64,000 bases of DNA from Nocardia sp. NBC_00565 (GTDB taxonomy: Bacteria > Actinomycetota > Actinomycetes > Mycobacteriales > Mycobacteriaceae): positions 1,736,001 to 1,800,000 of the forward strand of contig NZ_CP107785.1 in assembly GCF_036345915.1 (NCBI RefSeq). Reading direction: 5' to 3'. The notes beneath the pieces were generated by a model. That model did no database searches, had not been told where the DNA came from, and saw only the letters and a program-made list of their open reading frames with translations. Below, in pieces: positions 1 to 7,826 of the stretch. Both the position numbers and the translations under genes were made by a program. Numbering within the stretch: position 1 is the stretch's first letter; each line of letters begins with the position of its first letter.

Positions 1-778
1 CTCTGGCTGCGCGGGCAGCCGGACAGTCGCGCCCCAACGCCGCCCATAGCGGTCCATCCACAACGTGGCTGCGCCATCGGTCAGCGGCACATAGTGCATC
101 AGACAATCGCGATATTCGTTTGCCGAAACCCCGACAGTCTTCCAACTGGTGCGCAGCACTTCCCCGAACGGTTCGGGAATTATGCCCGTGGAGCCGACCG
201 CGCCCTTCACCGAACGCCACCTGCTGCCACTCTGGCTCTTTGGTGCGTAGTGCTTCCAGAGGAGCTTCGATATCGCCTCGTACACTCTGCGAACGTCGCT
301 GAGCAGCGCGTCAACCTCGAAATAGACCCGCGCGTCGCCGGTATTGCCGCGAATCGCGTTCTGGTGTTTCTGCTCGAATAGCTTGCACTTCTCCACGTAG
401 AAACCGACGATTCGATCAAGCCGGTAGAGGGCACTGCGCAAGCAGTAACCGACGTCGGCCTCTTCGTGGTAGTGCCCCACCCAGTGTTGCTTCTTGCAGT
501 CCAAGACGTGCACTGCGAGGTCGTTCAACGAACGGCCGCTGGAATCGACGGCCGTGACGCTGAATCCCGAGTAGATCGGCAGGCTTGTGGTTGCGAGCCG
601 TGCAAGCCCCGGAGGAGGAACTTGATCGGCTTCCACGGTGATCCCATGCTCGAATATGTCAGTCAGCTTCGATTTCTCGCTCAGCGGTCATTCCTGTTCA
701 GCAGTTCCGACGGGTCCGCGCCGAGAGTGCGGCGATCCGCTCCACCCACTCTAGGTCGCCAAATCGGGGAGAGGCCAT
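1..778 (-). pseudogene. Frameshifted, edge-truncated gene of unknown function (possible HEPN-like)
   Basis: On the minus strand one frame is open from about 687 to the left edge (229 codons, no stop). Its ATG-proximal part lies in other frames. An ATG at 778, only 5 bases after the stop of the upstream 612-aa gene, opens a 26-codon stretch ending at 698. The reading can be continued through a second frame (ADPSELLNRND) into the main frame (PLSEKSKLTDIFEHG), so two small indels separate start from body. If the indels are real the gene is broken; otherwise they are sequencing errors or the gene starts at GTG 636. The body is helix-rich and ends in the window with NEYRDCLMHYVPL, which contains an R-x4-H pair as in HEPN ribonucleases. 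That assignment is weak. The close spacing says it forms an operon with the 612-aa gene. The C-terminus is outside the window. Confidence 0.55.
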
Positions 779-783
779 TGCCC

Positions 784-2622
784 CTAGCCCCCGGTGCGAA
801 GCTGCTGATCGAGGCGCGCCGCGGCTTCGACTATGTGCTTCGACAGGGGACGGGGCTTGTCGTTGTTCATCTCCAGGAACTCCTGCAGGGACAGCGGCAC
901 CGGGAACTTGCGCCAGGCGTACAGGAACTGCACTACGTCGACCGGGAGGTGGTCACCGATCCCTTCCAGTAGCTGGAGGTCCTGAAGCTGCAGAACAGCA
1001 GGGCGTGCGACATGGCCTTGGAACTCGGTGAAGATCGGCATGGCGCGGTTTCCATTGTCGAGTTCGGACAGCATCGAGCTGGGCGTACCCGAGTTTGGCA
1101 CGACGACGATGGGAATGAAGATCGCATCCGGTTGTGGTTGCCCAGACCATCCCAGCCGGCGCACGAGGCCCATGACCGAGGCTAGTTGCTTGAACTTGCG
1201 GTCGGTCAGGATCTTGTCCGTGTCTGCGCTGTAGGTCTCTCCGTCTGCAAGGCCTTGCGCCAGCGCGGCGTTCACCGGATGATGCGTCGCCTCCACCAGG
1301 ATGTCGATCAGTCCGGCGCGCAGCGCCCAGTCGCACACCGAAGGCTTCTGCCCTTTCTTCTCCATCCACTCGCGCTCCATGTCGGCTTCGGGGACGAGGG
1401 TGTCGATCCGCTGGCTGCGCGCCGCGATGCGTGTGAGGACGCCGCCCACGACGTCCTCGAACTGGTACTTGATCCCCTCGCCGAAACGCTTCGCGCTCGT
1501 CTTGTCGCCGCGGGCCGCGAACGCCGCCACAACGTCGAGCTGCGCGGGATCACCGAAGAACCGCTCGGTTACCCATTGAGCGCGCAGGATCAGGAGCTTT
1601 CCGTCTCCGAGGTCGAGGAACGGGTACCGGGTGAACGTGTACCGCTGGAGCTTGACGTCGCCTCGTTCACGGTCGGCCGCGAGTTGCTCGCGGTAGCGCG
1701 CGAGATCCAGCGACATGTTCTCGGTGATGAAGTCCCGCACCTGGCCGTCATCGGCGAGGTCGTCGAAACGGACGATGGTCTGGCCCGAGGCCACTGCTTC
1801 CGCAACTGTAACGCCAGCTCGGAGGAAGTCGTCGAACGCGATCCCGGTCGCCGACTTGAAGGTATCGGCGGGTGTGTCGCCAAGCGTGTCGGCCGCTCGA
1901 TCGGCCCACGGCGAGTACCAGAAGTCCAGGACGTCAGCATTGAGACACTCGATCTTGCGGGGTGCGTTGAACAGCACACCAGCTGTTTGGTCGTGAAGGA
2001 ACTGGTGCGCTGCCGCGTATAACTCGTCAGGTGCCATCGCCTGCAACTTCGCGTCGAGCTTTGCGAACTCGGAGTTGGTTGGCACATCGGACCCGAACTC
2101 GGTGTGCGTCTGCTGTTCGGTGGCGATGGAGAGCAGCAGGTGCACCAACTCGTCCGCGCTCAGCGGTCTCGACGACGTCGAGTCAGTCTCCATTAGCTCG
2201 CGCATCAACTGGATGGTCACCTGCGGGGAAGTGAAGACGTTGCCGCGGTTCACCTCCGCCCAAACTGCGGGTACCCAGTCCGCGGTCGGCGACACCAGCA
2301 GGTCCAACTGCAGCGGCTTGATGTTCCAGTGTGTCGTGGACGCGATGTCCCATTGGGCTTGGATCTCCGCCACCCTGACGAGAGCGTCCTGTACGTCAAC
2401 CTCACACAGCAGTGATCGCCGCTCCTCCTCGGTCATCGCGGTGATACCTACCATGCCCGCGACGATGACCATCGGCTGCTGCTGCAACGATTGGATCACC
2501 TGGCCGGTCTCCGGCGGTAGACCTGTCAGGTCCGGCGTCGGAAAGTTGATGCCAGGGTTCGTCGGCTGCCCAATCTGCTCGATCCCCAACCGTCTTGCCC
2601 TTCGTGTTCGCCTGTTCGCCAC
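784..2622 (-). CDS. Uncharacterised 612-aa protein
   Basis: A long frame of normal high-GC codon use, starting at a GTG with no strong ribosome-binding site. The N-terminus is arginine-rich (MANRRTRRARR), followed by a proline/threonine-rich linker and a moderately hydrophobic stretch near residues 48-65. The remainder is soluble-looking, with many acidic and aromatic residues and no signal peptide or obvious transmembrane helix. I recognise no catalytic motif or family. It is the first gene of a probable two-gene unit with the frameshifted gene that starts 5 bases after its stop. An inverted repeat sits about 80 bases upstream and may be its operator. The surroundings (HTH remnants, CpnT-like and ART genes) are accessory in character, so a conflict or defence role is possible but not shown. 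Confidence 0.75.
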   Translation of the reverse strand: MANRRTRRARRLGIEQIGQPTNPGINFPTPDLTGLPPETGQVIQSLQQQPMVIVAGMVGITAMTEEERRSLLCEVDVQDALVRVAEIQAQWDIASTTHWNIKPLQLDLLVSPTADWVPAVWAEVNRGNVFTSPQVTIQLMRELMETDSTSSRPLSADELVHLLLSIATEQQTHTEFGSDVPTNSEFAKLDAKLQAMAPDELYAAAHQFLHDQTAGVLFNAPRKIECLNADVLDFWYSPWADRAADTLGDTPADTFKSATGIAFDDFLRAGVTVAEAVASGQTIVRFDDLADDGQVRDFITENMSLDLARYREQLAADRERGDVKLQRYTFTRYPFLDLGDGKLLILRAQWVTERFFGDPAQLDVVAAFAARGDKTSAKRFGEGIKYQFEDVVGGVLTRIAARSQRIDTLVPEADMEREWMEKKGQKPSVCDWALRAGLIDILVEATHHPVNAALAQGLADGETYSADTDKILTDRKFKQLASVMGLVRRLGWSGQPQPDAIFIPIVVVPNSGTPSSMLSELDNGNRAMPIFTEFQGHVARPAVLQLQDLQLLEGIGDHLPVDVVQFLYAWRKFPVPLSLQEFLEMNNDKPRPLSKHIVEAAARLDQQLRTGG

Positions 2623-2701
2623 CAGGCAAATATTCCATGTCCAAGAAGGTCACGGCGTGCGATCAGCGGAGGTAGACCGAGTGGACTACACAGTGGCGGA
2701 T

Positions 2702-2724
2702 CGATTCTCTGTTTTAGAGAATCG
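2702..2724. promoter_or_regulatory. Perfect inverted repeat, candidate operator
   Basis: CGATTCTCT and AGAGAATCG form perfect 9-bp arms around a 5-nt GTTTT spacer. The repeat lies 80 bases upstream of the 612-aa gene and just before the stop of an HTH remnant. Dyad length and position fit a repressor site; it is less likely a terminator because the arms are AT-balanced and no gene ends into it. Confidence 0.5.
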
Positions 2725-2743
2725 TCTCTGTTCGACCGATCGT

Positions 2744-2818
2744 CTAAGGAGTGTGTAACCGAGATGTGACCCCGGCGAGTTCGGCGACCTCCGCACGACG
2801 CAGCCCAGGCGTCCGCCG
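2744..2818 (-). pseudogene. Remnant of MmyB/XRE-type helix-turn-helix regulator
   Basis: The minus strand encodes RTPGLRRAEVAELAGV followed by TSRLHTP and a stop. This is the highly recognisable helix-turn-helix core of MmyB-like regulators of actinobacteria (usual form RTPGLRREEVALLAGVS, about 280 aa in total). Only about 24 codons survive. The N-terminal half of the HTH and the whole ligand-binding domain are absent, so it cannot be functional. The same truncation point occurs in the copy at 7.4 kb. Immediately upstream another frame looks coding (YVGEASNDLNAHAGHAY) but I do not recognise it. Confidence 0.6.
2746..2773. repeat. 28-bp direct repeat, copy 1 (pairs with 7407-7434)
   Basis: This stretch, AAGGAGTGTGTAACC followed by an AGATGTGACCCC-like part, matches 7407-7434 at 25 of 28 positions. 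Both copies span the point at which an HTH remnant stops resembling its family and runs into a stop codon, so they mark a shared break point or a duplicated fragment. Confidence 0.6.
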
Positions 2819-2999
2819 CCAAGACTCAACGCATTCAGATAGGCATGGCCGGCGTGAGCGTTCAGGTCGTTGGATGCCTCGCCGACGTACACGTGTCCGT
2901 GGTCCAGGTGGTAGTCGGGAGATCCTCGTCTTTCGAATCGCTTCTTCTTTTACGGCTGGACGCTTCGTGCACGCCCGGGGCCGTCGGCAGGTCTTCGTG

Positions 3000-4169
3000 T
3001 CAGTTGCCGACTGCGTGGGCGATGGTGGGCCAGGACCGGGCCAGTTCGTCGGCCCAGTAGGGCCAGGAGTGGGTGCCGGTGGGCCGCAGGTTCACCGTCG
3101 CCGGGATCTCGAGTCGAGTGAGCCGGTCGGCGAGGGCCACAGCACAGGCGTAGGCCCCAGCCTCGAGGGGGCCGCCGACAGTGATGGCATCGGGCAGGTC
3201 GACTTGCCCGGGTACGTCGTGTTCGCCGGGGACGCCGCTGCCGCTGGACAGGTAGATCGCGGTGCCGCGCAATGCTGCCGCGTGGGTCATGACGTCGTGG
3301 GCGAGCCAGTCGGGATCATTGGGTGGGCCGAACATGTTGTCCGGGTCGCCGCCGTAGGTCTTTACGATCGCGCGGGCCTGGGCTTGGCCGGCCCCGGATG
3401 CGAGGGTGTAGCAGCCGCTGTGGGCCACCACCGCCCGGTACAGGCCCGGGTTGCGCACGGTGAGCATCATCGCGGCTTCGCCGCCCATCGACACGCCCTC
3501 GATGGCGTTGCGTCCGTTGCCCTCGAACCGAGCGTCGATCAGTGGGGGCAGTTCGCGGGTGAGGAAGGTTTCCCATTTGTTTGTGCCCAGGACGGGGTCG
3601 CGGTGTTGCCAGTCGGTGTAGAGGTTGGCCGGTCCCCCGGTGGTCAGCACGACGTTGACGTTCTTGTCGGCGAAGAAATCCACGGCATGCCCGTGCTCGG
3701 TCCAACTGCTGGCGCTCTCGGGGGCACCGCGCCCGTCGAGAAGGTATAGGGCGGGTCGGGGCCGGCTGCGGTCGACGGGTAGCAGCACCTGCACCTGCAC
3801 GACCCGGTTCATCGCCGGTGACCGCACGAACACCCGCAGCCACCGGTCGGTGATCGGCTCGATCCGGTCGATGACCGGCCGGGCGGGTAGACCAGTGTTC
3901 TCAGCGGGTGCTTGGTATCCGCCCGGCGGGCCGAGTTCCGGACCAGAGGTCGGCGGCTCCGCGGCAGCCGCCCCGGTCGCCAGAATCACTAATCCCATGA
4001 CCGCGGCAGCCTCACTGGCGGCCCGCCACGCCCACAGCCGCTGCACCACAAGACGCCGCCGTGCCGGCCACCCCGCACCATTGTCGATGTTTTCGTCCGA
4101 TTTGTTCCGTTTATCCCCTGGTTTGTTGTCAACGGTCCGCTGCGCGGACTTTCCGGAATTACAAGACAC
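3000..4169 (-). CDS. Secreted esterase / mycolyltransferase-type alpha/beta-hydrolase
   Basis: Exported serine hydrolase of the antigen-85/esterase-D type, which in mycolic-acid bacteria transfers mycoloyl groups to trehalose or arabinogalactan outside the cell. A basic stretch and a hydrophobic segment (about residues 40-70, ending GAAAAEPP) form a long signal peptide. The nucleophile motif GVSMGG is at residues 225-230 (Ser227), and a HSWPYW motif near the C-terminus supplies the catalytic His, as in the antigen-85 family. At 389 aa it is a little longer than antigen 85. The GTG start lies directly on a GGAGG, so a start further inside, just before the hydrophobic segment, is plausible. It stands alone between pseudogene fragments. 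Whether it is a mycolyltransferase or a simple esterase cannot be decided from motifs. Confidence 0.8.
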   Translation of the reverse strand: MSCNSGKSAQRTVDNKPGDKRNKSDENIDNGAGWPARRRLVVQRLWAWRAASEAAAVMGLVILATGAAAAEPPTSGPELGPPGGYQAPAENTGLPARPVIDRIEPITDRWLRVFVRSPAMNRVVQVQVLLPVDRSRPRPALYLLDGRGAPESASSWTEHGHAVDFFADKNVNVVLTTGGPANLYTDWQHRDPVLGTNKWETFLTRELPPLIDARFEGNGRNAIEGVSMGGEAAMMLTVRNPGLYRAVVAHSGCYTLASGAGQAQARAIVKTYGGDPDNMFGPPNDPDWLAHDVMTHAAALRGTAIYLSSGSGVPGEHDVPGQVDLPDAITVGGPLEAGAYACAVALADRLTRLEIPATVNLRPTGTHSWPYWADELARSWPTIAHAVGN

Positions 4170-4190
4170 CCTCCGAGTAGAAACGATGAA

Positions 4191-4340
4191 TCACCGTTTC
4201 CCGCGTATGGGAAGGAACGTGTTCCTGGCCAGCGAAGAGGGACTCACCGCCGGTTGCGCGATATGCAGCCGCTCGGCCGCCCGCCCGAAATGCAACTCCT
4301 CGGCCATGGTCACGAAGTAGCGCAATTGGCGCAGCTCCAC
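4191..4340 (-). pseudogene. LysR-family regulator remnant, N-terminal 33 residues
   Basis: From GTG 4340 the minus strand reads [20 protein letters not shown], then [13 protein letters not shown], an almost textbook LysR winged-helix start. The similarity ends exactly at AVS, where the recognition helix should continue (usually QQIRRLE). Sixteen unrelated codons follow, then a TGA at 4191. A normal LysR regulator is about 300 aa, so more than 85 percent is gone. The remnant lies upstream of the secreted esterase on the same strand. It could be the scar of a deletion that joined the esterase to new upstream DNA. Confidence 0.7.
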
Positions 4341-4471
4341 GGCTCATCCTCGACCTAGCGATCCGGTCGATCAATAAACCAGCCGCCGCAGCCCCTACGC
4401 ACACCACCCTGTGTGGAGGGCTCATCGCGCCGAACCGTCCAGCAGCTACAAGCCACGCCACCGCGGTGCGC

Positions 4472-6142
4472 TCAGATCGGTGGCAAAGCGGGGCGATCGG
4501 CAGCGTTGTTCTGTGGCTCCGCTGCGGCCACGGAGGTATCGGCTGGGGGCGCAGGCGCCGCGCGCGCGGTGTTGGGCGCGAACACCGTGGGATCGGCGAC
4601 CGGAGTGGGCTCGGGCTTCTTCGACCACGGGGTCCTTATCGGTCTACCGGTTGCCGGATCGGTGGCGCGCTGTTTGCCGCGGCTGCTCGCAGCCGACTTC
4701 GCGGCACCCTTTGCTCGTTTGCCCGACAGCCCGGAACGCTGCCATGGAGTCGACGACGGATTACCCTGCCGCGAACTCTGCGCGGGCGAAGCGCCGGACT
4801 GGCTATCGGTCGTGTTCGCGAAACTGTCCTCGACGGAGCCAAGTCCAGGAGACCGAACGTATCCGGGTACGTCGGCGCTCGACTCGGCAGGTGGATGTTC
4901 GACGAAGCGGTTGTGCTGCGCAACGTTTTCCACAGAATGTGATGAGGCCTCCGACAGCTGCGGGATTGTCTCGCGCCAATTATGTGGCGCGTCGGCGGGC
5001 GTCGGGAGGGAACGGCTATCTGCGTGTGAAGGTGCTGGTGCCGCGCGGTCGAACACGGGACCGGCCGAGTTCACTGCGCCGGTATCGGTGCGCTCCTGCG
5101 CGATGGACGCAGCTGGACCGGCCGCAGGGGCAGCCGCTGGCTCCGGTGCGATGCTGGTACTGCTGTCCTCGGATGTCGCCGGTACCTGGGAATCGCCACC
5201 GCCCAGAGTGGTTCGGGAATCGGCACTGCCGGCACCGCCCGGAGTGGCTCGCGTCGGCGTCGGCCCGCTGCCTTCACGCGCCGACTCGGCGGGAGTCGTT
5301 GGCGTGGAAGACAGTTCACGGCCGGCGTCGGGATCCGATGATCTGCTCGACGCACTACCGATGGCGTTCGTGCCGGGGCCGAGCAGATCATTGCTCCCGT
5401 TGGATGTGCTGAAATCCAGTGCGGCAACGTTATCGGCGAAGGTCACCGCGTGCCGTAGCAGGTCATCGGCGTGATCATCGAGCACCTTGGCGTAAGCCAG
5501 CACCTCATCGGGCTCTATGTGCAGCGGTAGTGTCGACGAGCCGCCGGGCGGCACATCCAGTAGCTGACTCGCGGCGTGGTAGACGACGCCGTTGATCATG
5601 CGCTCGATGGTGTGCTCGAGCGGTTTGATAGCCTTGCCGATCACCTCAGCGGCGATATAACCGATCACCATCTGCTCCATCGCGGTGACCAGCTTGGTCG
5701 CGGCCGCCCGGATAGCTGCGGTAAGCGCGGCCGATAAACCCACGGTGGGCACGGTGGCCGCCATGAGTGCCATGTAACTCGCCGCCAGCCCGGCCAATCC
5801 GGCGAGCACAGCGACCTTCACCACGGTGATCACCTCCGCCGTGGCGTCCAGGACCTTCGCCACCACATGGCACGCCCGGTCCAGATCCGCCATATGCGAT
5901 GCGCTCATCCGTGCCCACGTCGCGACCAGTTGCTCGTAGGAATGTCCCGAATAGACCGAGCCCATATCCTGGATCGCGCCGGTGGCCGACTCGTGCGTAT
6001 CGCGCACGTTCGTGGCGAAATTTCGCACCTGACCGGCCAATTCACGCACCTGATCCTCATCGATGTCCGGATACGGGACACCCAGGTAATTCAGGAACAG
6101 CGCCACCTCATGCGGTAATTCAATAGACACGCCGTGATCCAC
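4472..6142 (-). CDS. WXG100-like (CpnT N-terminal type) secretion-substrate protein
   Basis: The first 45 residues (ELPHEVALFLNYLGVPYPD, then an EDQVRELA helix) match the WXG100-like domain that opens CpnT-type proteins, substrates of type VII secretion. Helical segments follow. A glycine/alanine-rich hydrophobic region at about 100-165 contains two potential membrane-inserting helices, and a second helical domain reaches about residue 260. From about 270 to 556 it is disordered and rich in Pro, Ser, Thr and Ala, ending in a basic GKRAKGAAKSAASSRGK patch. Unlike CpnT, no toxin domain is fused at the C-terminus. A putative ADP-ribosyltransferase is encoded head-to-head about 270 bp away and may be the separated effector. 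The start may be GTG 6142 or GTG 6130. Confidence 0.7.
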   Translation of the reverse strand: MDHGVSIELPHEVALFLNYLGVPYPDIDEDQVRELAGQVRNFATNVRDTHESATGAIQDMGSVYSGHSYEQLVATWARMSASHMADLDRACHVVAKVLDATAEVITVVKVAVLAGLAGLAASYMALMAATVPTVGLSAALTAAIRAAATKLVTAMEQMVIGYIAAEVIGKAIKPLEHTIERMINGVVYHAASQLLDVPPGGSSTLPLHIEPDEVLAYAKVLDDHADDLLRHAVTFADNVAALDFSTSNGSNDLLGPGTNAIGSASSRSSDPDAGRELSSTPTTPAESAREGSGPTPTRATPGGAGSADSRTTLGGGDSQVPATSEDSSTSIAPEPAAAPAAGPAASIAQERTDTGAVNSAGPVFDRAAPAPSHADSRSLPTPADAPHNWRETIPQLSEASSHSVENVAQHNRFVEHPPAESSADVPGYVRSPGLGSVEDSFANTTDSQSGASPAQSSRQGNPSSTPWQRSGLSGKRAKGAAKSAASSRGKQRATDPATGRPIRTPWSKKPEPTPVADPTVFAPNTARAAPAPPADTSVAAAEPQNNAADRPALPPI

Positions 6143-6395
6143 TGACCAGACCGACGCCGATCACCACAGCGCGATCATCTCCCACCGCCGGTGATGTTCG
6201 ACCGCCACCACCGCTCACCACGGACCGGCCTCTCAGATACACCCGCACATTGTCTCCTGGGGAAGCGGCCTGTTCAGCGACGCCACTCCATCGCACAGCA
6301 TTCCCATTCTCGGGAATATCGACGGCGGTGGGCGAAAGTAAGATCCGCCTGTTCAATCGGCGACCAGCAGGGTCTATCGGATCCTTGCTCATCAT
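6120..6395 (-). CDS. Possible small protein overlapping the WXG100-like gene start
   Basis: A 91-codon frame on the same strand as the WXG100-like gene, overlapping its start by 23 bases. It begins MSKDPIDPAGRRLNRR and is Gly/Arg/Val-rich near the end. I recognise no family. It occupies the whole spacer to the divergent gene, so it could equally be chance coding in a promoter region. The overlap and direction are the only support. Confidence 0.25.
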   Translation of the reverse strand: MMSKDPIDPAGRRLNRRILLSPTAVDIPENGNAVRWSGVAEQAASPGDNVRVYLRGRSVVSGGGGRTSPAVGDDRAVVIGVGLVSGSRRVY

Positions 6396-6409
6396 GACAG
6401 TGAGATCGG

Positions 6410-7255
6410 ATGATCAGCAGAGTCCTGATCGACGCGATGAAAACGGCGACCGGGCAGCTGAGTTCGGCGCTCAGGCTAGGCACCAAAGCGGCGGCCGACG
6501 GATCCCGAGAAATCACCGGAACCGCACGCCGGGGCCTTGACGATTTAGTAGATCGTGACGAGAAGAACGCGCTCATCATTAGGCAGTCGAAGTCCGAAAT
6601 GTCGAGGCAGCCAGCAGGCGATACCTCGGCACCGACTCCCCGCGCCAAGGGGCGCGACCTCATCGACGAACTCGATTATCACCAGCTGCACTCCGCGCCT
6701 CGCGGCAAGACCACCGGAGATCCGATATTGCGGGAGATCTGCCGTCGACAGGGATTCGACGGCCTACCGACTCTGGTGGGGGCGGACGGAATTCGCGATA
6801 TCGTCCCGCCCGGGACGGAGCTGTTCCGTGGCGTGCCGATCCGGGACTATGCCGACCAATTCAGATCCGGCGAATACTTCGGATCCTCAGGGGCGAACGG
6901 CAGTGGAATCTATGCAACAACCATCGCGGACCGGGCGAAAGGCTATGCCGACGACACCGGCGGCGAGGTGATACACATGGCGCTGCGACCCGACGCGCGA
7001 ACGACGCTGTTGAATCGGCTGTTGAAGGAGCAGGACAAGGCATTGCGGCCGATTCACAAGGAGTTGAAGCGCCTGAAGCGAGGCGAGCAGACCGAGGCCG
7101 CGATCGCACGGAAACAAGCGTTGGAAGAGCAACGGAAGGTGCTGGCGAACCCGGGCAGATTCGCCGCCATCAAAGGTTATGACGCCTTCCGCATCGGGAA
7201 CAACGCTGATGAATGGGTGATTCTGAACCGTACGGCATTGGTGGTCGAACGATAA
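6410..7255 (+). CDS. Putative ADP-ribosyltransferase-fold toxin
   Basis: The 281-aa protein has a helical N-terminal region (1-100) and a C-terminal domain (about 115-281) laid out like a mono-ADP-ribosyltransferase: a beta strand with an Arg (TELFRGV, Arg140), a Ser-containing strand after a loop (GSGIYATT, 165-171), and a final strand bearing an acidic residue (NADEWVILNRTALVV, Glu268). These fit an R-S-E arrangement. A charged coiled-coil insertion (203-245) interrupts the fold. There is no signal peptide, as expected for a type VII or contact-dependent effector. The divergent WXG100-like protein may be its carrier. I see no immunity gene next to it. Function is inferred from motif spacing only; a phosphotransferase of similar fold cannot be excluded. 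Confidence 0.5.
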   Translation: MISRVLIDAMKTATGQLSSALRLGTKAAADGSREITGTARRGLDDLVDRDEKNALIIRQSKSEMSRQPAGDTSAPTPRAKGRDLIDELDYHQLHSAPRGKTTGDPILREICRRQGFDGLPTLVGADGIRDIVPPGTELFRGVPIRDYADQFRSGEYFGSSGANGSGIYATTIADRAKGYADDTGGEVIHMALRPDARTTLLNRLLKEQDKALRPIHKELKRLKRGEQTEAAIARKQALEEQRKVLANPGRFAAIKGYDAFRIGNNADEWVILNRTALVVER

Positions 7256-7263
7256 GCACGGAT

Positions 7264-7308
7264 ACAGATATCGGCGGGCGCTCCGTCCGAGCGCCCGCCG
7301 ATATCTGT
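7264..7308 (+). terminator. Strong hairpin terminator after the putative toxin
   Basis: Perfect 19-bp arms (ACAGATATCGGCGGGCGCT and its complement) enclose a 7-nt loop, starting 9 bases after the stop codon. No T-run follows, which is common for actinobacterial terminators. Confidence 0.8.
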
Positions 7309-7404
7309 GCCGGACTGCCAAATTACTTGGGTGCCACGAAGGATGGTTGATCGTGGCGAAGTTCCGTGCCGCCGCACTGCATCGGCCGGAGCCGACATCG
7401 GTGC

Positions 7405-7500
7405 TCAAGGAGTGCGTAACCAAGATGTCACCCCCACCAGCAGTGCGACCTCTTCGCGCCGCAGGCCCGGAACCCGGCGGTGCCCGCTGGTCGGGAGATT
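7405..7500 (-). pseudogene. Second remnant of an MmyB/XRE-type HTH regulator
   Basis: The minus strand reads LPTSGHRRVPGLRREEVALL, then VGVTSWLRTP and a stop. This is the HTH core of an MmyB-like regulator, cut at the same place as the remnant at 2.7 kb. Upstream it runs into sequence that is coding on the other strand (dehydrogenase tail), so two gene fragments have been joined back to back. MmyB-like regulators are commonly found beside short-chain dehydrogenases in actinobacteria, so both pieces may derive from one original pair. Confidence 0.6.
7407..7434. repeat. 28-bp direct repeat, copy 2 (pairs with 2746-2773)
   Basis: Matches 2746-2773 at 25 of 28 positions. It covers the last codons and stop of the HTH remnant. 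Confidence 0.6.
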
Positions 7501-7680
7501 CACCTCGTCCGGCCCCTGCCCGAGCACGGGATCCACTTCGCCCGCGTCACCATCGTCGGCCCCGTCGGGCCGGGCCGAGCCCACGAACCCGACGACATCG
7601 CCGATCACCTTTGGAATCAACACTCTTCGCCAGGGGAAACGGTGACCGTCCTGCTCGATGACCAACCAAGTGCCGAATTG
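7492..7680 (+). pseudogene. C-terminal remnant of a short-chain dehydrogenase
   Basis: The plus strand encodes LPEHGIHFARVTIVGPVGPG and then EPDDIADHLWNQHSSPGETVTVLLD. This resembles the last third of short-chain dehydrogenases that end with a DPDRIAE-YW-LH pattern. The Rossmann part and active-site YxxxK are missing and there is no start codon context. The next 140 bases up to the DUF5995 gene hold nothing recognisable. Confidence 0.45.
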
Positions 7681-7826
7681 CAAAGTGCAGAGAAGCAGCG
7701 TTCACGCTGTTGACCGCGCTGGCCAACCGATCGGCGTGTCACTCGATCGTGTACCGATACGTCCGCGACTCTCGGCGCGGTGTGCGCGGTCCCTGGGGAG
7801 GTATGCGTCGGCTTCTGGCTTGGTCC

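Noticed and set aside
466..972. Plus-strand frame of 168 codons at the left edge
   Set aside because: Antisense to two minus-strand genes and spans their junction; the minus-strand reading is coherent.
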